DNA from: Schistosoma haematobium
Taxonomy: Eukaryota; Platyhelminthes; Trematoda; Strigeidida; Schistosomatidae
Direction of reading: 5' to 3'
DNA length: 64,000 bases
Assembly: GCF_000699445.3 (NCBI RefSeq)
Contig: NC_067201.1
Coordinates: 15,865,501-15,929,500 of the forward strand
Part shown: positions 57,201-64,000 of the stretch, one piece after another
How positions within the stretch are numbered: position 1 is the first letter of the stretch
Layout: each line of letters opens with the position of its first letter
Notes under the pieces: generated by a model
Told to the model about the DNA's origin: nothing
Seen by the model: only the letters and a program-made list of their open reading frames with translations
Database searches by the model: none
Made by a program: the position numbers and the translations under genes

Positions 57201-60027
57201 AACAATATTCATTTGTGCCATGTTTTACATCGTCCGAGTTTGTCTTTTATATCCACTTTAAATAAATAAGTTATTATGAATGAAACAATCCACACACTCA
57301 ATAACAAACTTCAAATTTGCGCATTTTCTGACGGCTAACAATAAGAACTGGCTAACTACAATGAATGCAACGAGTCGAAATTTGATATCCAAACAAATTA
57401 ACAGTGAGAACAAAATAGACTGGATTCATCTGCAGAAAATCCTAGACATGGATTTCAGTCGTTCAGTACAAAATGAAAAAATAGTTAAACACTGTCTCTG
57501 TTAGTATATAATGTTGATAAAATATTATACAGCTTCAATATCAGTAATTTAGTTTTTGTAACTCTTTACTTAATATCATATACCATTTCATGACCACAAC
57601 AAATTACAGCTCAATTAGGCATACAGACAAACAGTAGTGTGAGCTTTTGGATTAATATACTGAAAAATATGAATTAAAATAACATAGAGACAAATCTTAA
57701 CTAAGTTACTTACCAGACGTTTGTCGCCAACTGCAACGATGAAATCGAAAAAAGCTTCCAAACCAGCTTGATGACCAGGTGAACCGTCCTGAACCTGAGA
57801 AAAAATTTTTTCAAAAGTAAAAACAACGCGTTGTTACAAAGGTAAATGTCAAAAGTTGTTTTAGCTTACTAACAATTATCAACAGTCAGTCAGTCACCTG
57901 CAATGTAAAAACAGGTACATATATGCATCGGTTCAAGTTGCCACAACTCATTAACACAACAAGATGAACATCAAATTCATCGAAGTAGTTACTTCAATGG
58001 TAATAATACATAAAAGAAAGATTGCATATGAGGATATAGTACAGGAAGAAAGAATTAGTTCGTAGAAAGAAAAATATAAAGCAATTTTTATCTCATGGTT
58101 TAAGGGAAGACAGAGAGTGTATACACCGATGCCATTGTGATCGATTCTCAGCCATGTCACCCACAGTCTACAACCATTGGTTACGATAGTCACGCGGACC
58201 CCAACCAAGTAGTCTGCATCTATCAACATTGCTAGGACTAGAAGTTAATGACTTCAAGCACTGATGCCACGTTTTAGTTTGACCGCCCCTAACCTTCTTC
58301 CAACCATCACCAACACTAGTCAGCAGCATTGCGCGTTGTGGTAATCAGTATTCAGGCATACGTAACACGTGGCCCAACCATCTCAGTCGGTGAAGATTTA
58401 CAACCTCATCAACTGATTTACCATCATTCCCTAATACCCTATGTCCAACCTCACTATTATTTGGCCGGTGATCCCAGCAGATGCGAGCAATATTTCTAAG
58501 GTATCTGTGGTTAAATACTAGTAGCTTACGAATATCTTATACTCTTAATGGCAACGTTGCGCAGTCGTAAAGTAGAACATAACGAACTGTTGGGCAGTAT
58601 ACTCGTCCCTTAATTGATATACGGATATCTCACCTTCACCATAGGTGACGTAAGTTGACAAAAGCCAAACGAGCCTTCTGAATCCGTGCTGAGATTTCGT
58701 TAGATGCCAACCCATGAGGGCGGATCAAACTCCCAAGATATGAAAAGTTGTAGTCGCATGTGAAGTTATGAGTTATACATTCCTGACAAATCGATTAACT
58801 AAGACGAAACATCTATACATGCTAGCATTTTCGGCATGCTATTCTCCCCCTCGAAACGCAAACTGTTGCTTCAGGATTGGGTTTCATCGACACCCGAACT
58901 AATGATAGGGAGTGAAGTAGTTGAGCGTGTCGACCGCTTCACTTATCTTTAGAGACTCATCAGTCCTTATGTTTTGGTGTGTGACGAAATCTCAGCACGG
59001 ATACAGAAGGCTCGACTAGCTTTTGCCAACTTGCGTCATTTATGGTGTAGGCGAGATATCCGTCTATCAACCAAAGGACGTGTTTACTGCGCAGCAGTTC
59101 GTTCCGTCCTACTTTATGGCAGTGAAACATGGCCGGTAAGAGTAGAGGATATTCGTAGGTTACTAGTATTCGATCATAGGTGTCTTCGAAGCACTGCTCG
59201 TATATTCTGGGACCACCGAGTAAGTAACACAGTTGTTAGGAAACGGGTACTAGGCAAGGATGGCAAATCAATTGATGAAATAGTAAAACCTCACCAGTTG
59301 AGATGGCTGGGACATGTGTTACGTATGCCCAACCACCGACTGCCCCCCCCCAGGTGCGATGTTTTATGGTGTAGAAGTAGGTTGGAAGAAAACTAGGGGC
59401 GGCCAGACCAAAACGTGGCACAAATCCATGAAGTCACTGGCAAGCGGACTGAGCCATGTTGGTAGGTGTAGACTACCTGGTTGGGGACCGCGACATGATA
59501 GCAACCAATGGTTAGAGACCTTGCATGACATGGCTCAAAATCGTTTGCAATGGCGCAGGTGCATCCACTCTTTGTGTCTTCCCAAATTCTAATCTTCTAA
59601 GTTCTTCGTGTCCGTTTTTTCGCTTTCCAAATTTCTTTCACTGGATTATACTCCTTGAATAACATCTTCAAACCATAATGTTTCCGATTACTACTTATAC
59701 TATTACTAACACTACCACTAAGGGGTTTGAATCGACAACTGCATCTCTGTGCTAATGTGGTATGGCAACTCGAACTGATGTACGTACGTACGAAGTTGTA
59801 CGTTGTTACTGACTGACTGACTGACTGGAAGAAAAATGTTAACTCAACTATCTTTCATCCAATATTTTCATTTTTTATTTTTATTTGAACACATAAATAT
59901 TGGTACAAGGGGGCACCAAATACATATGCGCCACACAAAACAGTGAGAATGGGAAGAGGAGAAGAAAGGAAGGTAAGGAGCGTAAAAGAAAAAAAGAACG
60001 ATAACGACCAGATTAGTGTAGGGTAGT

Positions 60028-60087
<60 letters not shown>

Positions 60088-62863
60088 GGGGAGACGGAAA
60101 GGTACAATCAGAAGAAATCTTTCAGTTAAGGAAGACACAACCACTTTTCATGAAGAAAGTAAAAGAAGGTTACAGCAGAATCGCCACTGGCTTCTATTCT
60201 CAGCCATATCTGATAACGTCTCTAGCCACTGTGTTACACCATCTCTCGGAACCCAGCCAGGGAGTCGTGAAGGGTCAACAACACGACACTATGTCATACA
60301 CTGACCACCTCTCCGCTTTTTCCAACCAGTCACAGCGTCCGCAAATAATGCAAGACGTGGAATTCTCTGGGATGACATTCGTAGAACATGTCCAAGCCAC
60401 CGAAGTCGATGTTTCAAGATGGTGACACCGATTGCATTATCATCTTTGTGCCCGAACACACGATGCCGAACCTCTGCATTACTGACATGGTGTTGCCACT
60501 GAACGTCAGCAATCCTTTGGAGACAGCGATGATCGGACACAGAGAGTCGTCTAACATTCTCAACTCGGAGAGACCAGGTTTCACAAGCATAGAGCAGAAC
60601 TGCTCTCCCCGATGCGTTGTAGATCCGACCTTTTACAGCCAGACTAACATCACGAAGACGCCAAAGATGGCTCAGATTGGCATAAGCCGCTCTGGCTTTC
60701 ACTATACATGCATTGATCTCATCACTCACGCCACCATCAGCACTTATGCAGCTACCTAGATATACGAATTTCTCGACTACTTCTATCTGCTCATCATCCA
60801 GGGTGAGTACAGGATCAGGGTCCTGCCAGTCTTGTAAAAGTACTTTGCACTTAGAAGGTGCAAAGCAGACACCGTACCTACGGAGGTTTTCCGCCTTTTC
60901 AACAAGAAATCAGGATTACCAATCATGCTCAGTGTAGAGATTCTTGTGACAACATGCGTAAAAGACGTCAAGATCGCCACAGCAGTGATTTAAAACTGGA
61001 ACATATGTTAAGTGGTGATATCCATTAAACTCAAGCACGCGCTACCAGACCTTACACAATCCTACCAGAGTGTGTAAGTAATAATTTATAGGCAAGCACC
61101 ACAGAATACGAGACCTTGCAACATACACAGCTTAGATATTCTTAGGTTTATTTGCATAGACCAAACATGCCCGCACTTAATTGTAACGAGTCTAGTATTT
61201 TTCTAATGTAAGATAAAGATTGTTCATATTACCATAAACTGCTCTAACTATTGACATACACAGATTTAGTTTGTCTGTAATACATGAGAAACCACTAACA
61301 TGACTACCTAGGTAAGCAATGCTTAAGATCGATTCCAACATCTCCCTACTAAGAATAAGTGCAATCAAAGACCTTCCCCATTCCTGTAAAATTAATGTGC
61401 ATTTTGATGGTGTCATAAATACAACCAAACGAATTTAATTTTGTTAAAAAACAAGCTTATGTGTGAAACATCTGGAGTTTCATTTTTTGATATTTTTGTA
61501 AATAAATAGTAAGAGAAACAACACAGCCATATTCCTGAAAAATTTTAGGCACTATCAAACTAAAAAAGGACAACTAAACTTGTCAAACCGCTTACATACG
61601 TTTCCGTTATTTAAAATGACTCAGGTTCACATACTGCATCACGCCAGTTCCGTGAGTGATACTAATACTATAAGACCTCCCAACCCAGAATAGGTAGAAA
61701 TTATTTGAAAGCGAAAACCACTCGGCGAACTGAAAGCAATTTAGGGTTTGGAATAGATGTTTATGCCGACCGAAGTCGCCACACCATTTAGATGCAGATG
61801 TAAACAATTTGGAGATAAACTGTGATACTTACATGAATAAGGATTAAACATCTATAGTGTTTCACCTTCAGTGAGTCGATTTTCAGGTCTAAAACAAATG
61901 TTCTAACCCGAACCTAAATACATAACCACAGAAGACCCTCTAAAGTGAACTGGAACTATCGTTTCACAATAAAAATCTTCGAAAACTCTCCGTTGATTTG
62001 AGCCGAGATGGATAAGCACGCAATTTCAAATGCATTTTATAGCCCCTTCTGATTTTTCGAACTCCATCAGATAAGTTGAGCATTTTTATGTCAGCTACGC
62101 AGGAGACTATTTTAACATAATATATGAGCCATCCCTTAATTAGCCCCAAAAGGATTAGAAGATGAAATAATCCGCTTCGCAATTGCTGCTGCTTTTCGGG
62201 CTATTAGGGTTTCGGAATTTGTGAAAGGAATTATTCTGCCTCTCTTAATGTGCAGAGAGCATGAGATAAGGTTACCAGTCGGACTATGAAACTCAAAATT
62301 AACACGGCCGAACACGGCCCAAATAAAACACGTGGATAATCAGATAGTATACTGCAAATATGACACGTATACATGTGTACAGTATTCTTTTGGAACGAGA
62401 GAACGGACGTGACATAGAACTCAAAGAACCACGGATCAGTTGACATGCATAAATCTAACAGTTTTAGCTTTCCGTAATAAACTGACTACCTACTTCCGAC
62501 TAAAATCTACGCTGGTGACTGATGAAACAAAATCTATAGTTACTGTTTACTTAAATATATATCTGCACCTGTATGTGGTTTCGGAGATATGGGTAGAATA
62601 GCTATATTTCGGCCTAGTGCAAATTATTCTAGTAACTACCAAGCTTTGAAACAAGTGAAATTCAGACAAGCACTTTTAGCATTGTTAGAACATCCGGCAA
62701 AAATGTGAGGTTCGTATAAGAGGATCTTAACACTTGGTTTCACAAATCCTGACTCATAATGTGGTTGGACAAGCACAAAAAAATTCAGAAATGCACTTAC
62801 TCGCAGAATGTGGTACCCAGACGTCCCACCGCCAGGGATCGGAGAGCTTGTTGAACCGCCCAT
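45199..62863 (-). CDS. GORASP2: Golgi reassembly stacking protein (GORASP/GRASP), complete, 6 exons
   Basis: GRASP proteins are myristoylated peripheral Golgi proteins whose two PDZ-like domains tether cisternae and assist ribbon formation and unconventional secretion. Exons on the minus strand: 62863-62801, 57794-57714, 55999-55709, 53739-53362, 52561-52126 and 45260-45199. They join in phase into 436 residues, close to human GORASP1/2 (about 440-450). The start MGG has Gly2 as predicted myristoylation site. PDZ1 spans about 5-105 and PDZ2 about 106-205. The rest is Pro/Ser-rich, the SPR-like regulatory tail. The 5 kb first intron and 6.9 kb last intron are filled with retrotransposons. The symbol is by family; whether it corresponds to vertebrate GORASP1 or 2 cannot be decided. 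Confidence 0.92.
45269..45664 (+). other. Unassigned 131-codon open frame
   Basis: Open frame with basic N-terminal half ([20 protein letters not shown]) and a Cys-containing C-terminal half ([22 protein letters not shown]). GC is higher than in flanking introns, suggesting a decayed mobile-element segment. It lies antisense in the last GORASP intron, upstream of the RTE-like element. I cannot name a family; no promoter or splice context was seen. Confidence 0.25.
46858..47348 (+). mobile_element. SINE-like element, copy 3, nested in the RTE element
   Basis: About 490 bp inserted into the endonuclease reading frame of the RTE-like element. It is flanked by a 9-bp target-site duplication TTATAGGCC (46849-46857 and 47349-47357). 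The body matches copies at 24905 and 36340 (for example CCTCTCGCGGCATTACTGTT and GGGACTGCATCTCCTTACGA). The 5' head is truncated or replaced relative to them. It ends TGTGTTAAAATAAATAAATAAATG. No long ORF is conserved between copies. Confidence 0.88.
47888..48875 (-). mobile_element. LINE 3' fragment of the (TGAC)n-tailed family, nested in the RTE element
   Basis: Minus-strand fragment inserted in the RTE linker. Its tail on the plus strand is CAGTCAGTCAG at 47888-47900. It carries the end of the ORF ([40 protein letters not shown]) and, further 5', reverse-transcriptase remnants including an AAFDSVDR-like block (plus strand 48540-48580). The sequence from 47890 to about 48470 is nearly the same as that at 57884-58445. 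Stops and indels abound. The boundary near 48875 is approximate. Confidence 0.75.
50711..52120. other. GORASP last intron, part adjoining exon 5
   Basis: AT-rich, no frame, RNA gene or repeat recognised between the end of the RTE-like element and exon 5. Confidence 0.45.
52126..52561 (-). CDS. GORASP2: GORASP exon 5: Pro/Ser-rich tail
   Basis: Residues 272-417. It begins [14 protein letters not shown] after a TTTTTGTAG acceptor and is dominated by Pro, Ser, Val and Ala, including [18 protein letters not shown] and [17 protein letters not shown], as in the GRASP regulatory tail. I end it at the GTATGT donor at 52125, leaving a 1-nt phase. If unspliced, the frame would run to a stop at 52010 through a hydrophobic, AT-rich tail that looks intronic. 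Confidence 0.85.
53362..53739 (-). CDS. GORASP2: GORASP exon 4: PDZ2 and start of Pro/Ser-rich tail
   Basis: Residues 146-271. [40 protein letters not shown] and [11 protein letters not shown] match human PDZ2 through [11 protein letters not shown]. After that comes low-complexity Pro/Ser/Asn sequence. The exon ends KFAE with GTGAGC donor. A Met two codons upstream is intronic: the AAG acceptor gives the correct phase. Confidence 0.96.
54930..55345 (-). mobile_element. RTE/SR2-like 3' end fragment in GORASP intron
   Basis: 5'-truncated minus-strand copy of the RTE family also seen at 46090-50710. Its frame reads [32 protein letters not shown] and [20 protein letters not shown], ending [10 protein letters not shown] with a stop at 54948. 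A tail of (TAAG)n follows (plus strand CTTA repeats, 54930-54953). This is the only piece of the family here with an uninterrupted C-terminal frame (126 codons). It is sense to GORASP, in the intron between exons 3 and 4. Confidence 0.85.
55491..55560 (+). repeat. tRNA-Lys-like SINE head or tRNA pseudogene
   Basis: A box-like GACTCGGTGGTTAATG, an anticodon-arm-like CTTGGCTTTTAACCAA (TTT in the loop position, as in tRNA-Lys) and B box AGGTTTGAATCCC. The acceptor-stem ends do not pair, so it is not a functional tRNA. Homologous to the minus-strand copy at 16551-16619. Confidence 0.6.
55709..55999 (-). CDS. GORASP2: GORASP exon 3: PDZ1 end and PDZ2 start
   Basis: Residues 49-145, 97 codons. [20 protein letters not shown] and [20 protein letters not shown] match the highly conserved human CRETSVTPSNLWGGQGLLGV and [38 protein letters not shown] follows. 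Acceptor TTTATTTAG, donor GTAAGC. Confidence 0.97.
57714..57794 (-). CDS. GORASP2: GORASP exon 2: PDZ1
   Basis: Residues 22-48. [20 protein letters not shown] plus AVGDKRL matches human [27 protein letters not shown]. Exactly 27 codons, phase 0 on both sides, with TTTCTCAG acceptor and GTAAGT donor. It is too short to stand out as an open frame. Confidence 0.96.
57884..58775 (-). mobile_element. LINE 3' fragment of the (TGAC)n-tailed family, minus copy of a head-to-head pair
   Basis: Lies in GORASP intron 1. The tail is CAGTCAGTCAGTCAC at 57884. Reading the minus strand from 58775: [76 protein letters not shown] and RCIHSLSS. These are the C-terminal RT-associated blocks of the family. Several stops and frameshifts. 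It ends a few bases from the plus-strand copy at 58800, forming an inverted pair. Confidence 0.82.
58800..59826 (+). mobile_element. LINE 3' fragment of the (TGAC)n-tailed family, plus copy of a head-to-head pair
   Basis: Reads [17 protein letters not shown], then an internal stop, [40 protein letters not shown] sequence and [14 protein letters not shown] frameshift follows at a nine-C run (59345), then [20 protein letters not shown] and [20 protein letters not shown]. The 3' UTR ends in TGACTGACTGACTGAC at 59806-59826. It starts inside the reverse-transcriptase domain, so it is 5' truncated and inactive. Confidence 0.85.
59868..60960 (-). mobile_element. Second LINE family 3' end; its terminus is shared with the SINE-like element
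   Basis: Minus-strand frame from about 60905 to 60289: [93 protein letters not shown] and [13 protein letters not shown]. It is uninterrupted for about 200 codons, longer than any other LINE frame here. The 3' UTR contains an (AAT)n run and ends, on this strand, TTTTGTGTGGCGCATATGTA ... TGTACCAATATTTATGTGTT with an A-rich tail. That terminal block is also the 3' end of the SINE-like copies. 5' truncated near 60960. Confidence 0.85.
60031..60086. repeat. (AAT)n microsatellite in LINE 3' UTR
   Basis: About 19 AAT units within the 3' untranslated part of the minus-strand LINE at 59868-60960. It may mark an old tail or a junction. Confidence 0.93.
61140..61430 (-). mobile_element. Decayed LINE reverse-transcriptase fragment
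   Basis: A minus-strand frame reads [17 protein letters not shown] and IAYLGSHVS, then [20 protein letters not shown]. This is the same block order (PSKCK-LLQDW, YLGS-IS, EI-ARI-KAR) as the neighbouring LINEs but more diverged. It may be the upstream part of an older insertion or a separate family. It lies in GORASP intron 1. Confidence 0.55.
61440..62790. other. GORASP intron 1, 5' part
   Basis: No gene or clear element seen; short frames on both strands lack recognisable domains. Confidence 0.4.
62801..62863 (-). CDS. GORASP2: GORASP exon 1: start and beginning of PDZ1
   Basis: Residues 1-21, [16 protein letters not shown] then YHILR, matching human [21 protein letters not shown]. Gly2 is the expected N-myristoylation site. 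The donor is GTAAGT (plus-strand ACTTAC at 62795-62800). The reading frame continues past the donor but no longer resembles GRASP. Confidence 0.95.
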
Positions 62864-63319
62864 TATTTGATTACGAGTACAAAACGTGTGCAGTAGAAAT
62901 AAGATTGTCCCGGCTTAATTGGACATTTGACACAGTACCAAATAACATGGTGATATCCCACTTCTTTGTGATATGCCAGAGAATATAATTTAATTTCTTA
63001 TATCTAGTGTCTTTGTGCTACTATATGATTCCGTGTCGTTATTATAATTCGGTGAAAGTATTCTAGCTATTCATCTTTATTAGTCCAATTGGTTTGAACA
63101 GCTACTTGAAAGCAAGAATATTCAGGTTTTCAATGACTGCGTTTTTGCAGGGCACTATGATTTTTGTCACTAGCAGCTACGACTTCACCGGAGAGGAAAA
63201 AAATTGATTTGTATGAAAATTGCAGTATTAGAATGCAGATGAGTGAAGAGAGGATTGTAGCGGTAAATAAATCCCCAAAATAAATAGCACTAAGTTTTCG
63301 ACATTGGATGCTGACCATA

Positions 63320-63750
63320 TGTTTTAGTGGACTCATCTAGCTGAAGGCGCTCGGTCAGGCATCCGCACCAGATCACGTGTGGTAACGCCGTGCTCAACAT
63401 CAACCGCAATCGCTAGCCAGATTAGATCAGAGAATTCCGATATATTGGTCATCGCCAAACATACTCTTCCGATCTCCTCGACTCTGTCTTTTGATTTCTC
63501 TGGGTGGGAACGAAATATATTAGAAGGTGTTACTGGTAGAAGCGTTGTCAAACACTGAATACCTGTGACATCATCATTGGTGAGACCGACGTGATCTGGT
63601 ACACCTTATTGCAACTGTGAGTCTGTTCCTTTTTGGGATTTTTATATATCATTACCTTATTTTTTTTAAACATTGTGATTTTTTTTTCGTATTTTTTCCT
63701 GGATATATATATATTTTCCCCTCGTTCATTATCGTACTTCATACTTCATC
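63320..63750 (+). mobile_element. Probable 5' LTR/leader of a Gypsy-like element
   Basis: The stretch just upstream of the gag start is more GC-rich than the surroundings. It likely holds the 5' LTR, primer-binding site and leader. I could not fix the LTR ends or PBS because the partner LTR lies outside the window. Open frames on the minus strand here look like shadows. Confidence 0.45.
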
Positions 63751-64000
63751 ATGACTGAACAGACACCTAAAGTACTCAAGCTTAAGACTTTGTCCCCGCC
63801 TTCGTTTCAACTGATGCCTTTCTGGCCCGACAACATCGAAGCCTGGTTTTGCTACGCAGAAGCCGACTTCTCCGAGCACGGCGTGATCGACACACGTGCA
63901 CAATTCCTCGCAGTAGTCAAGGCACTACCGCGCGAATTCAACAGGTACGTAACACCTAGTATGTTTACTAGTGATGTTTCCGATCCTTACGAAATCTTAA
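63751..64000 (+). CDS. gag: Gag N-terminus of a Gypsy-like LTR retrotransposon, cut by window end
   Basis: ATG at 63751 opens a frame that continues for 83 codons to the window edge. The core LSPPSFQLMPFWPDNIEAWF followed by CYAEADF-SEHGVIDTRAQF is the typical start of Gypsy-type gag in invertebrates (PP-F-PDD-E-WF--AEA-F---I). GC is much higher than in the introns and there is no internal stop, so the element may be young. It lies upstream of the GORASP start and on the opposite strand, head to head. The rest (pol, 3' LTR) is off-window. Confidence 0.8.
   Translation, partial: MTEQTPKVLKLKTLSPPSFQLMPFWPDNIEAWFCYAEADFSEHGVIDTRAQFLAVVKALPREFNRYVTPSMFTSDVSDPYEIL

Noticed and set aside
58955..58990. 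CTGATGAGTC on the minus strand, resembling a hammerhead ribozyme core as in schistosome Sm-alpha repeats
   Set aside because: The expected GAAA after stem II is absent and the bases are explained as codons of the LINE RT block before [12 protein letters not shown].

Overview
The window looks like AT-rich nuclear DNA of a blood fluke or close relative (Schistosoma-like trematode). The support is long, repeat-filled introns with small phase-consistent exons, fragments of several non-LTR retrotransposon families of the kinds known from schistosomes, a Gypsy-like gag, long trinucleotide microsatellites and tRNA-derived short repeats. Species cannot be fixed from the sequence alone. No bacterial-type operon, CRISPR array or phage feature is present.

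Two host genes can be reconstructed by joining exons whose splice sites and reading phases agree. The first, on the + strand from 9593 to 40898, is IRE1/ERN1, the ER-stress sensor kinase/endoribonuclease. Fifteen exons give 1318 residues ending in a stop: luminal sensor, transmembrane segment, kinase with HRDLK and DFG, KEN RNase with its Tyr-Arg-Asn-His set, and a long basic tail. The signal peptide and the first luminal exons were not found. The second, on the - strand from 62863 down to 45199, is a Golgi reassembly stacking protein (GORASP/GRASP55-65). Six exons give 436 residues: N-terminal MGG, two GRASP-type PDZ domains, a Pro/Ser-rich tail and a short distant last exon. The two genes converge tail to tail, with about 4.3 kb between their stop codons.

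Layout: 1-2.8 kb shows no recognisable gene. 2.8-5.6 kb holds repeat-like DNA and a decayed CR1-like retrotransposon. 5.6-8.6 kb is unassigned. 8.6-9.3 kb holds antisense LINE fragments. 9.6-40.9 kb is IRE1, whose introns contain tRNA-like repeats, a LINE fragment, two copies of a ~0.5-kb SINE-like element with target-site duplications, and a ~1.37-kb (CTA)n tract. 40.9-45.2 kb is intergenic with two (TA)n tracts. 45.2-62.9 kb is GORASP; its last intron carries an RTE-like retrotransposon (opposite strand) with two nested insertions, and its first intron is packed with LINE ends. 63.3-64.0 kb is the start of an LTR retrotransposon whose gag runs off the window.

The most useful new observations are: the SINE-like element shares its 3' end with a LINE in the same window, which suggests a SINE/LINE partnership; IRE1 has a ~100-residue Asn/Ser-rich activation-loop insertion; and two LINE tails lie head to head inside a GORASP intron as a large inverted repeat. 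I found no clearly undescribed multi-gene system.
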